A stretch of DNA of 64,000 bases from Labia minor (Eukaryota; Arthropoda; Insecta; Dermaptera; Spongiphoridae). The stretch is taken from positions 65,500,546 to 65,564,545 of the forward strand of contig OY720344.1 of NCBI GenBank assembly GCA_963082975.1, written 5' to 3'. The position numbers were made by a program, and so were the translations under genes. Positions 1 to 11,460 of the stretch are shown here, piece after piece (the stretch's first letter is position 1; every line of letters begins with the position of its first letter). The notes under the pieces are model-generated. The model did no database searches. It saw only the letters and a list, made by a program, of their open reading frames with translations, and had not been told where the DNA came from.

Positions 1-578
1 ATAAAACATTTAAATTTTTTCATTAAATAATTCGACTTATTTGGAAATAAAAATATTTAGCTTAACCCTTTGTTTATAAATAAACTACAATAACTTCATC
101 TTATAATAAGTTTTTAGGATTTTTCAGTTTCGTTGCTATTTCAAGGTATTTATTTTATGAATGAATGGATAAGGTCTATTGATTTTTAAATATTTTTTTT
201 AATTAATGAAGAAAGGTTGTCATTTATTTAAATTACCATGCCAACTATAATTTAATAAGATTATATAAATATATTTATATATATATTATTTAATCCAATT
301 AGATTTTACTATTTTAAATAAACAAATGACAAGCTTCACTTCACAGGCATATTTAAATATAAATTGTGAAAAATATTACGAATATAATTTACATAATAAG
401 CATCATCCTTTTTAGACTCCAACGTGGTTGTCTAATGATAAGTTATTTCCAAGTTTATTAAGCAATTTATAACATACCTTTGTTTATGTTTATTATTTGT
501 TTTGATGAAATTAAATTTTAAAATATGTACTTTAACACTTTAATTAAATTTAATCTTAAATATAAAATTTCTACTTAC
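1..578. other. AT-rich stretch, no exon seen
   Basis: No coding segment with splice sites is visible on either strand. It lies downstream of the last WDR11 exon found (ending at 579 with a GTAAGT donor on the minus strand), so it is probably a WDR11 intron that continues off the window. Confidence 0.5.
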
Positions 579-3500
579 TAAAGCAATAGCATATGGAAAT
601 TTTTTAGGCATAGTTCTTAAAATATAAAGGTTGCGTAGATCCCATAATTCAAAAGGACCTTCCTTGGGGACAATTACTAAATATTGCCTGGAAATTAAAT
701 AATTAAACATTAAAATAAATAAATAAAATTGAAAAAAACAATTTTAGAAAATAATTGAATAGTTACTTCAGAGGAGAAACACGTAATAATTCAATAGGAG
801 ATTCATCGCCTTTGTCAGTTCGAATTGGAGTCGATTGTCCTGTTCTAGTATCGGTTAAAAGAAGTTCATTTCGAACAAGATTGTTTGAGTTATTACTGGA
901 GGTTGATCCATAAGCAATGGATAAAAAAGATGTTAAACTTGTCCATTCAAAAGCTCTAAAATAAGAAGATAAATATATGAAATGGAATAAGTTTTTTAAA
1001 AAATAAACTGCTGAAGAGAAATTGCCATTATTTGTAAAGTGGAAAAATTTCCTCGGATATCTTCATTCCTTAAATATTTCTAGTTTTTTTTAAATCCAAA
1101 TCAACCAACATATCACTATTTTTTTGGATTCAGGAAACACATATTTCTGTTATAAAAACACTAAATCAAAGACCCGTAGCAATACTTCCTTTTGCTATAT
1201 ATATATATCCAAATCCATATATAGGTAAGTAAAAGTAAATATTACCTTACAGAAAATGTATGTAGGGCTAATTCTTTTTCCACAACCCCAGTAGCCATAT
1301 TAAATAAAAGTACTAATCCTGAAGCTGTCCCAGCAGCAAGAAGGGGTTGATAATAGCGACAATTTCTTGTTGTAAGAGGTGGACACATTCGAACTGTTGT
1401 AAATTGGGAGATACCTGTTCCAGATAAAAGACCTGATACAGGAAATTTTAAAGAAGGCATTGGAGAATTCTGAAATTATTAGATAATAAATTTAAAATTA
1501 ATTTACATAAATTTATATATTGTTTGGTGATAAAAATAAAAAATTGTAAAAATTATCCAACTAATATAAATATTAGAATTACAACTGAATTAATAGTAAA
1601 AAGGTAAACAGTCAAATATATATATCTTATATATAAAATTCTCGTGTCACAAAACTTTGAAATAATACTCCTCCGAAACGGCTGGACCGATTCTTATGAA
1701 ATTTTTTATGCATATTCAGTAGGTCTCAGGGCATGTCAGACTTCTTTTATTAAACCGCTAATTGGTAAGGTATGTCCAGGGGGAGGTATTTAAATGAAAA
1801 TAGTTTAGTTACAATGCTAGATCATAGAGGCACTGCCATGTATTTGACATGTATATATATATATCGTAATAGGAGACTTCCAAACAAAAGTGGTTCGTGG
1901 GTGAACCGTCTAAGGCGTTATCTTATGACTTTGCACTCTCAGTTCGAAACTCGCAAAGGCACATTTTTTTTAAGTATTATATATTTTTTTTACAAATTTA
2001 TTAATTTTTATTATTTTAATATTTTATTAAATAATTTTATTTTATTAAATTAAATTTTATTATTAAATTTTATTTTATTAAATTAATAATTATGTCAATT
2101 AATTTTTTCTGCATAAATAAACATATATAAAAAACTATAGAGATGGGACAGGGTAGGAGTTAGATGGTTATAGGGGGTACAGGGGGCGGAGCAGCTAGTA
2201 TATATATATATATAAAACAATTATATATAAAACATACCGAAAGAAATGAAGGAATAAGATCCGAAAGTGTGATTGCTGAATGCAAGGACTCATTATAAAG
2301 AGAATTGGTGATTGTATAATTCGCATTAGGGTAGTTTGTTGCTCGAAGATCAAGAAATACGATTCTTCCAGTACTTACAAAAAGTGCTGAAATTATATAT
2401 TTAAAAATTGCATTTGTATTAAAAGGAAGAACAACTATCTAAGAATTAGTTTAAAGTAGTGTTTCCCAATCATTTTTATGCTACAATATGTCCCACCAAA
2501 GCTTCTAAAAACTTAATATGTCCCCCGGCCAGCCAAATTACATAGGCGTAATTTTTAATATTAAAAATTTTTATTTGTTCACTAAGTAGCCTTAAATGTT
2601 GGACTCATGACCACTCATCAATTTTTTCCATTGACTCCCTGTTAGGGCGTTGGGAACCACTAATTTAAAGCAAATTCAACTAGCTTTCATTTAAAATATT
2701 TTATCGAATTCTAGTTTAAATAAATTAATTTAAAATTAATTATTTATGTCAAATTATATACCTATTCTCTTTTCGCTGATTGGATCTAAAGTAATGCCTA
2801 ATAAATGAACTCCTTTATTTTGGCGAATACTTTCACTTTGACAACGTTGATCATAACAAAGTTCAATAGGAAATTCAGTGGATGTATCTACAAGATTAAC
2901 TGAATATTGGGGAGATCCAGGTGTACTTGGCCATTTTCTTCGACATTTAACAGAAACTGTTCCAGATTCATGTAGGCAAAATAATACATCTCTTTGTCTT
3001 GTTGGAATTACCTAATTTTTGAGAAATAACAATATCAATAATTATATGTGTTTATATATGTTTATATATGTTTGAATAAATAACTAAAACAATAAAAAAT
3101 TAAATAATTAAATTAAAAGAACCTGTAAAAGAGGGGAAGATGACCGATCAAGAGGAATAATGCCAACAGTTTGATTTACACTTAAATCAAGTAGAAGTAT
3201 TTCACGCGGATAAACTAAAATAATATGATCTCGATGAGCAGGGTGATATCGAAGTCGAAGGCATTCACTTGCTGCTAGCCATGAATCAGACCTACAATAA
3301 TTTATTTATTAATAAAAATATAGGTTCAATATACGAGAAAGTATTAAAATTTTGGATAATATATATATGATGGTTTTTTAATAAACTAACAATAAGTCAT
3401 CTTATATTTGATTGTAAACAAGTTGACAATAGGAGATCGAGATATGAATAACTCTGAAGTTATGCAAAGTTTCAAATTATTACTTAATGAGGCCAATTTT

Positions 3501-6039
3501 AATCGGAATATTTATTATTTAAATAATGATTTGTTAGCTTCAGAGACTTTAATATTATATTTTTATGTCTGATTGTAAGATGTTCTAAACATGAGGAAGA
3601 GAATGTAATTTTCGTTTATTAAAATAACATTTTGTGATTATTTTTTGATTGATCGATATTTAAATCGTAATATGTAAATTTGGGAAGAGGTTACTAAAAA
3701 CTAGAATTTAAGACTAAGAGCTAGAATTTTTATAATCGAAAAAAAAACTAACGGAATATCTTAAGTATACGAGGAGGGAGATGACTATTACGCGGTTAAG
3801 GGGTCGATGTTAAGTAAAAACATGTCTTAAAAGTCTTAAAGAATTTTCGTAGAAAGTAGTTCCAAAGAGAATATAATTTTTAATATTTATAATAGAATAT
3901 CTTTAGATAATAAATAAAAGAATCTAAAAAATTTCAATGTTAAATTTTTTATACAAAAAAATATTTACTTAGGTTTGGTTTCTCCAAGAACTAAATCTTT
4001 CATTAAACGTCGTAATTTATCCCGAGCTCTTTGACGGTCTTCTAACCCAACAACAGCCGCTAGATTAGGAACACTTCCAGTTGATAATCCTGGAGTTAAA
4101 TTTCCTGAAGTACTTGCATTTGCACCACTTGATCCAGATGCTGATCCACCAGTAGTATTTGATGAAATTCTAGGAGTTGATATATAAAATTTGCGACCAT
4201 TCGAGGATGGGACTTTATTTAAAGTAAAGTCATCAACAAAGAGAATGCAATCTGTGCATAAAACTAAAATTGAATAAACATCATTTAGTTTAACATTTTT
4301 TTTTAAATCTACTTAGTCGATAAATGTTATTTTAATGATATTTTAACATACATGCAAGTTTTGTAAAATCAAATGGATTGAATGAAAAACTGACTAAATT
4401 TTCTGTATAAGTTTTTTTCCAAAGTTTAGAATATGTTTTTAAATTCCATATGACTAGTGAGTAAGGAGGATGAAGTGCTGCTAAATAATATTCTCCTTCG
4501 TCGAAACCAGGCACCCACTCCATATCTAAAAATATTTAAAAAAGATAATAGTTATACATAATAGCATAATAATCGATTAAAAAAATTAATGTACCAAGAA
4601 TCGGTTTTAATCCATCTTGTAAAATACCCTTAGTTTCAGCAGAAACAATATCCCACACAATAATATGACCAGTTGTATCAGCCGAAATTAAATCAATATT
4701 TCTTGGTTTAGTTAAATCTACATTAGAAGATTTACACCATAAAACCTGAAAAATAGAATTTGAATAAATTTTATTAAAAATTAACGAAGTTTTTATAAAA
4801 AATTTAAAATAATTTATTATTATTATAATGTTTTTAAATTCCATATGACTAGTGAATATGGAGGATGAAGTATTGCTAAATGTTTATAAAAATGGCTAAT
4901 GTAATTGTATATATGTTGATTAAGCTTTAGATTTGAACAATTTTTTAATAAAGAATTTGAAATTTTATTTTATCATGATTACAGGTTAGAATTGAATGTA
5001 AACTAAATATACAATTTATTAATCGTATTCGGGCCTGGTAAGGAATTTTCTATAGCTGAGGTATATGGGACGGAGTCAACCAGCCTCAGGGATCAAAATT
5101 GGGAAGCTAGTTGATAAAATGTAGCGTTTCCGATCAAGAAAATCAAAGTAAAGGTTGATAGGACCCGCTTTACTGATCATAGGACACTTAATTAATATAA
5201 CCAACTTGATAGGCGCTGCCCTTGCGTAGGATGTACAAAAGTCTGAGGTTTTTATTTAATCTGATTATTTTTAAAGAAGTGCAGTAGTATTCAATATTTA
5301 TTTATCCCACCCTTTAAATACCAAATATATATTTTCATATACTCTATTAATACGATTAATCTTAATGAAACTTTTATACTTTGTTTTATTTTGAAAAAAT
5401 TAATTTATAATTTCAGTTCAGTATAATGGAAAAAGTACATTGTTTAGCATTAATTTGTTTATCTCAATTTTTAAAACCTTACTTCTAAATTACTATTTAG
5501 CAGTTATTTTTGTTTTTCTCTTTTAAATCTTAATTAAACATCTAGTTACATGATGATATGAATTTTGAATTATTAAAAATTTCTTCATAAAATTTAATAT
5601 TTGTATATTTATGAATAAAACAATTTCTTAGTTCTAATTTTTATTATATTTCTTGAATTAATTAGTATTGAACACAGAAAACGTAATTTACCTTATTAAC
5701 AATTGCCTTATGCTTGTCTAGACATTGAATTGGTTGTATATTATGGGTGTCAATTATTACAACTGTATAATTAGACCCATATGCTAAAAGACCGTGTTGT
5801 CCCCTAAAATTAAAAGTATACATAAAAACATTAAATCACGGAAGATGCAATTTGGAAAATTATATATTGTACCAATCAATGGCTCCGTTATTTAAATGAC
5901 TTGCTGGACCAGTAATTGTTCTTGCTGCAACTCGAGGAATTTGTACTATTAACTGTTTTTGATGTTCACCATCATCAACACTAGAAGTTTTTGTAAATAC
6001 AGGTTCATTATTTCCATGCGTTTCTTCAATCTCACCCAT
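579..6039 (-). CDS. WDR11: WDR11, WD repeat protein 11 (5' half, partial)
   Basis: Known role of the family: WDR11 is a large double beta-propeller protein that works with FAM91A1 in capture of Golgi-bound vesicles. Exons on the minus strand, 5' to 3': 5873-6039, 5692-5803, 4595-4745, 4352-4525, 3969-4263, 3123-3291, 2762-3011, 2238-2386, 1246-1469, 767-955, 579-687. These total 1989 nt (663 codons), and reading phase is kept across all ten junctions. Diagnostic segments seen: LISADTTGHIIVWD, LWKKTYTENLVSFSFNPFD, YPREILLLDLSVNQTVG, VRMCPPLTTRNCRYYQPLL, FEWTSLTSFLS and FELWDLRNLYILRTMPKKFP, all in vertebrate WDR11 order. ATG at 6037-6039 follows AT-rich leader and begins MGEIEETHG. Vertebrate WDR11 is about 1220 residues, so roughly the second half lies outside the window. 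One intron holds a Helitron, another a partial copy of the exon at 4352-4525. Confidence 0.95.
1625..2198 (+). mobile_element. Non-autonomous Helitron-like element
   Basis: The left end reads TC followed by TTATATATAAAATTCTCGTG, and a CCGAAACGGCTGGACCGAT segment follows, which I recognise from arthropod Helitron 5' ends. The right end is GGGGGCGGAGCAGCTAG, a CTRR-type terminus. It is flanked by A on the left and T on the right, as expected for insertion between A and T without target duplication. It contains a 93-codon open frame (1772-2053) with no recognisable replicase or helicase motif. It sits in a WDR11 intron between exons 2238-2386 and 1246-1469. Confidence 0.75.
4829..4881 (-). repeat. 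Partial duplicate of a WDR11 exon inside the adjacent intron
   Basis: This segment repeats 4434-4487, which lies within the WDR11 exon at 4352-4525, with only a few substitutions (shared core ATTCCATATGACTAGTGA and GGAGGATGAAGT on the plus strand). It lies in the intron upstream of the exon at 4595-4745 and in the same orientation. It has no obvious paired splice sites, so it is probably a dead local duplication. Confidence 0.8.
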
Positions 6040-7023
6040 TTTATAAATTATTATTATAGAATAAACAAAAGAACTTATAAGAGCATGCCTTATTTATACA
6101 ATATTTGGTATATTTAGTAGTATTTAGTAATGACGGAAAATGTCAAAATGAAGAATTTGTGTTGTTAAAATAATCAGAAACAATATAAATCAAATAACAC
6201 TATAACATGTAACTAAAATTTGATTAAATAATTTAAGAAATGAAAAACTAAAGATTGATTTCTTGTTTTTATTTATTATTTTTTAATAATTAATTATTTT
6301 AGTTGGTAGAGGTTTGAACAATGAATTTTTCATTCTTGTAAATTGACAGTAAGATTGTTTTCTGAAAAGTTTTTTAAAAAAGTGCTTTTTAAATTCTTTT
6401 ATATATCCTTTTTTCTATTTGACTTCTTATTTATAATATATCACACAAGTATTATGTTAATGAATATTTTAGCGAAATTAAAATAATATGTGTATATAAA
6501 TAAATATATTTGATTTAAAAAAATTGAAAAAAATGTTAAACAATTTTTTATATCAATATTTCTTTAATAAAACTAAATAAGTTTATTTGTGTATAAATTT
6601 ATTAGACTTATATATTTTAATAAATGCTTAATTTCTAATGAGTTGGTAGAATTTATTTTATATTTATACAATATACTTATATATTTTCTGTTTTCTCCGG
6701 TTGTTTTATTAATGTTTTCAACATATTTATATAAATATTTTAAAATAAATTATATATTTCATTAATTCACAGGGAAAATCTATAGGAATTTATTCAATTA
6801 AAAATATAAATAATTATAATGTTCTAAATTAAATAATACTCTATATAGACATCTCAAAAATCTAATCTAATCTAATTATATATTTTTACTTTGCTTAAAT
6901 TAAAATTTATTCATTTGTAAAAATTAAAAAATAAAATGAAGATTTTTTAAATTACACAATATATTATATGACTTTGTCTACGTGAATTTTAGTTATAATT
7001 TTATAACTAATCAGATCAGAAAA
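6040..7023. other. Divergent intergenic region WDR11 / ARL10-like
   Basis: About 1 kb of AT-rich sequence between two divergently transcribed genes; it must contain both promoters. I see no strong TATA-Inr arrangement, no ORF of note and no recognised repeat. Confidence 0.5.
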
Positions 7024-8567
7024 ATGAAGGTAATGAAAAAAACACTTTAAATATATATTCTTAATTAACTAATAACCTTGTTTTTTAATAGATTTCTGGA
7101 AAGTCTTTATTAATTTTTGGATCTGGACTAGGTCTTGGGGCTTGTGCAATAATATTTTATCGTTATTGGAAACGAAGGGAAGCCAAGAGTATTGATGAAG
7201 GATTTGAAGATGTATCAAAAGTAATCACTAAAAAAATGTTCTTTTATTTTGTTTCCTAATTTAACTTTTAAATATATATTCGTTTGTTTTAAACAAAAAT
7301 CCTTATTACATTGGTAGTGTTTGTTTGACATCTTGGAATCTTTGAGATACCAAACAAAAAGTTTACAAATTTTTATCTAATTATGTTTTATAATAAATAT
7401 AATTTTAAATAATCAAAAATTAAATGAATCGATACACTTTTGAGAATATAAATATCTTTTCCTACTTCCATCTTCAATCTTTTTATTTATTTAATATTAA
7501 TTTTTAAATAATTTTAGATAGAAGATAATCCTGAAAAACGAATTCTAGTTGTTGGATTAAGTGGGGCTGGGAAAAGCACATTAATATCACAATTAATTAA
7601 TTTAACAAATGCTTCAATTGAATATAAACCTGAAAAAATCAGACCTACCGAAGGATTCAATGTTTCATCAATTCCATATGGAAATAAAGTGATTAATTTT
7701 TGGGAAAGTAAGATTTTTAAATCTCAATAATTTATTATTCAAATTTTGGGTATATATTATTTGAACCAGGCACCTCGAGGACTTTGATGAAACTTTGCCG
7801 TTCATAACCATCTAATTTACATCCAATCTTTAATCCTTTTTATCTCGAAAACTAGAAGTCTACCTAATAATTGCCTAAGGAAAGTTTCTTAGAATTAATC
7901 AAAGAATCAACTGGCGAAGTTTCATCAAGGTCCTCGAGGTGCCTGTTTCAAATAATATATACCCAAGTTCTTCTGTTATCATCAAAAATCTCTGTTATTT
8001 AGTTGGAGGTGGAGAAAATGTAAGGAGACATTGGAACACTTTTCTTCAGGATACTGATATTCTAGTATTCGTTGTTGATGCAGCTGCTCCTGATCTATTT
8101 TTAATTGCTGGACAACAATTAAAAAATTTATTAGGAGATGATAGACTTGATCATGTACCAATAGTGATTTTAGCAAACAAGCAGGTATATTTATAAAAAA
8201 TATATTTTTTCGGAATATTTCAAGATAATAAAAATATACAACTCAGTAAAACTTGGACATATTCCTTCCCAAAATATTAAATGACTTAGAATCTATTTTA
8301 CAAATTTGTTTTTAAGAGAAATAAAATATTTTACAGAAATTTTCAATTATTTTAATATATTTTTTCTAGGATCTACCTGAAGCAATGAAACCAATGAAAA
8401 TTGGCTTGGCATTGGATATTGCTAGCATTTCACTTTCTAAACATCAAGTTTGTCTCCATGGAACACAAACCCGTCCTTCTAAATCCGATATATCTTCAGG
8501 AACAAATAAAATATATATAGATCAATCTATTAAAAATTTAAAGAAGACTTTACTTTCTCTGTTATAA
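7024..8567 (+). CDS. ARL9/ARL10-like membrane-anchored small GTPase
   Basis: Five exons: 7024-7029 (only Met-Lys), 7092-7220, 7518-7707, 8003-8184, 8370-8567. They give 234 codons plus stop with phase kept. Residues about 5-22 form a hydrophobic N-terminal segment rich in Gly/Leu/Ile, followed by YRYWKRR, a signal anchor with positive cytosolic flank, as in ARL10. The GTPase domain shows G1 GLSGAGKST (ARF family usually GLDGAGKT), switch I RPTEGFN, G3 WEIGGGE (ARL10 has LEIGG in place of WDxGG, so loss of the Asp is a family trait), and G4 NKQD followed by LPEAM. The intron 7708-8002 carries an inverted-repeat element. The two-codon first exon uses a clean GTAATG donor; a longer upstream start was not seen. 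Function in ARL9/10 proteins is poorly known. Membrane location is inferred from the hydrophobic segment. Confidence 0.85.
7746..7966. mobile_element. MITE with 54-bp inverted-repeat arms
   Basis: The arms at 7746-7799 and 7913-7966 are near-perfect inverted repeats (TTGGGTATATATTATTTGAA then CAGGCACCTCGAGGAC and TTGATGAAACTT, with a few mismatches). The loop of about 113 bp is unrelated AT-rich sequence with no ORF. It is wholly contained in intron 3 of the ARL10-like gene. I could not define a target site duplication, so the superfamily is unassigned. Confidence 0.8.
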
Positions 8568-10033
8568 TGAATACATTTTCCTATATTATTATTGTTAAAA
8601 AATTGATAATTGTATTTTTTTATATTAATCTTTAACACACACATTTCATATAATAAAAAAACTTTAATACATTTTACATGATGTGTCCCATATTCTGGAA
8701 TATGAAAGTGATGAGACTATATAAAGACGCTCTTAACAATTTCTATAAATGTTGATATCTATAATAATTAAAAAATATAATTTATATTAATAAATAATAG
8801 TAATATCTTCTTCTAAAATAAATTAAGATATTTGTTTAAAGGAGGTGACATTAATATGTCCAAACCTAAAACGTTGTCGAGAGTACTATTTCAGTATATG
8901 ATATTATATATATATATATATATAAATATTTCTATTCATATGCATCAGATGGAATGATTATTTAGTAGCTAATATGTAAAGTGGAATCCCATTTATAAAA
9001 TATACAATATTTGAATAATTGATGCGAGCAAACCTGTTGAAATTATTAATATATTATTTCTTAATTTGGTTATATAGTTTTAATATTTGTGTAAATTTGG
9101 AAAAGTTTTGTTTTATCTATTTTCATATTGTAGAATATTAAACTTTGTCTTGGGATAATGTATATATATTTATATTTACAAATACATTTACATTGTATAC
9201 GTAAGTTATAATTTTATTTATTCGATAAATCTATCATAAATATTTAGAAAATTTTTTTCATATTTTAGAATTAATGAATGTTCATGTGGAATTTTTTCAA
9301 TAAAATATCTCTTGAAATAAGAACCAAATTATTGAGATTATATCAATTCGAAACGTATTTAAATAAATTCAAATTTAATTTGATGATATGATTTACTAAT
9401 TAAAGTGTAGTGTAAAAAAATTTGAATAAATTTATGTATAGTTGCATACTATTTTTTTACCTTATATATTAAAAATAAAATCATAATTTAATAAAAGTTG
9501 ATTGACTTATTTTAATTTTAAAAAAAGCTTTAAAACAAATTTATATTGAAATCACAAATCTAATTTTTGATTTCATCACATGAAATTCAATTAGTATATA
9601 TTCCCTTTATATCAAATATATGTTATTAAATTGCTAAAATATATTTTAACATCAATAAATGATAAATTTTTCGGTAATTGAAAATTATATTCTTTTCTTT
9701 CACTTGTCAATGCCAATGCTCATGTAAAAATAGTAGTAAATATTTTGTTTTATAGAGTTAATCAATTCATATAAGTATTCATAAATAAATATCCATAATA
9801 GACTAAAAAAACATTCAAGATAATCATATTTTTGATTTTTAGAATTATAAGAAATATTAAATATTGTCATATACTCATTTTATTTTGACGAGAATGATAT
9901 TGGTATATATGAACTTAAAGAGATTATAAATAAACAGAAGAATTAATAACATTGAGTTCAGTTTAATTTTTTAATTTTTACAAAATTGGTTCGGAAAAAG
10001 TTATATCTAAAAAGTATTATTAATGTAAAAATA
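8568..10033. other. Convergent intergenic region, AT-rich
   Basis: It lies between the 3' ends of the ARL10-like gene (plus) and NOP16 (minus). It has an AT dinucleotide run near 8903-8925 and AATAAA-like signals. No ORF, RNA gene or transposon end recognised. Confidence 0.5.
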
Positions 10034-10613
10034 TTACGATTGTTTATTATTTAAATATACTTGATATTGTTCCGGTATTGATTTAAATTTTTTAATTTTA
10101 CCACGAATCTGTTTCCAAGTCTCTTGGTAATAATTTTTCTTATCTAAAGCCATAGCTTTATAATCTTCTCCGTATTTATCCATAAGATATGTTATTTGAT
10201 CCACTTGTGCCTGGGGTAAACGAAACATTCTCTTACGGGGTGCATTTGCTCTTTCTTCTAGCGAGAGTACAATGGAATGTTTTGGCCTTTCAATTTTATT
10301 AACAATTTCAGTATCAATTTTTTCTTGTGGCTTAAATTTTTCTTGAGTTGTGGGGATTTTTAGTGATTTATTTGTATCATATACCAAACCCATTTCTGAT
10401 AAATTTTGTTTCAATGATTTCTTAAACTCCCAGGCATTTTTAATTTCCTTACTAAAAATTAAATCATTTCAAATTATTAATTAATTCAAATATATATATA
10501 ATATAACCTTACCAATTTATTGTAGTCATAACCTTATCTTTATTATTTAATCTTTTTCTATTAACATTATAACGATATTTCTGACGACGTTTCACTCTTC
10601 GTATTTTAGGCAT
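10034..10613 (-). CDS. NOP16: NOP16, nucleolar protein 16
   Basis: Two exons, 10513-10613 and 10034-10451, joined through a split Cys codon (TG|T), give 172 codons plus stop. NOP16 is a nucleolar factor for 60S ribosomal subunit assembly. Seen: a basic N terminus MPKIRRVKRRQKYRYNVNRK (vertebrate NOP16 starts MPKAKGKTRRQKFGYSVNRK), then NAWEFKKSLKQNLSEMGL, and the hallmark C-terminal block YGEDYKAMALDKKNYYQETW followed by KQIRGKI. Length matches the family (about 178 in human). The start is the first ATG, right at the conserved N terminus. Confidence 0.95.
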
Positions 10614-11460
10614 TATTTAAAGGAATTTAAAATGACAAAAAATAATATTTATTCTTAATAATAATTTAAAAAATTAGAAGAAAAATCTAACACGTTTCTT
10701 TCGAATTTGAAAAATTTGAAAAGCAACGGGGTATCAGCTCAATGGGACCGGTGTAACTCGAACACCAGATGGCGTTACATGAAAACGGTTGACTCTTCAG
10801 GCGCCCAATAGATGACACCGCAAAAAAAAAATGACCGAAGATCACCCCCTCCCACAGGCCTTCCGAATTCCCTGCTATTATTTGAATATCAAACTCGATA
10901 ACCACATACCATCCGTACACATAATATTCGAAACAAACCCAGCAAACATGGTATTAAAGGTAAGTAAATTTTTTATTATTTAAATTATTTTTTATATGCG
11001 CATATATTTAGAATTTAATTTTATATGAAAAAACTCATTTTATTTCAAGTGTTATATATTTTTTTAGAAATTAATCAATTTTTATTAATTTAAAAGTCTA
11101 ATTAAATTAATTTTTATCCCAGTAAAATAACCAATGCTTTTTGTTTTATTAATTGTTGCAAATTTTATTATAATATAATCTTTTATATTTCATTTATTAT
11201 ATAAAATAAATTTACCCAATAATATATATATTAAAAAATTTTATAAAATAACATTTTTCTTAATATCTTAAACTATTTTAAAATTATTTGTCATTTTTCC
11301 TGAGGTGAATTAATATAATAGCATAATTTAAATAGGAATTATTTTTTATATGCGCTTATATTTAGAATTAATTTATGGATTTCTTGTGATCTTTTTAAAT
11401 AGTATCTTTTTGGAAATAGAAATATATATATTTGCGACTGTTTTACAGCATGTTTGGCCG
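10614..11460. other. NOP16 upstream region with short direct repeats
   Basis: 10690-10920 is richer in GC than its surroundings and contains ACACCAGATGGCGTTAC at 10762-10778, which resembles a CTCF-type core. ATGGTATTAAAG followed by GTAAGT at about 10948-10965 could be a tiny first exon of a divergent plus-strand gene, but no continuing exon is visible. A repeat containing TTTTTTATATGCGC then TATATTTAGAATT occurs twice (about 10985-11020 and 11340-11372). Confidence 0.4.

Noticed and set aside
7939-8196. 85-codon frame starting upstream of the ARL10-like exon
   Set aside because: Its first residues come from the right arm of the intronic MITE; the true exon starts at 8003 after an AG acceptor and restores WEIGGGE.
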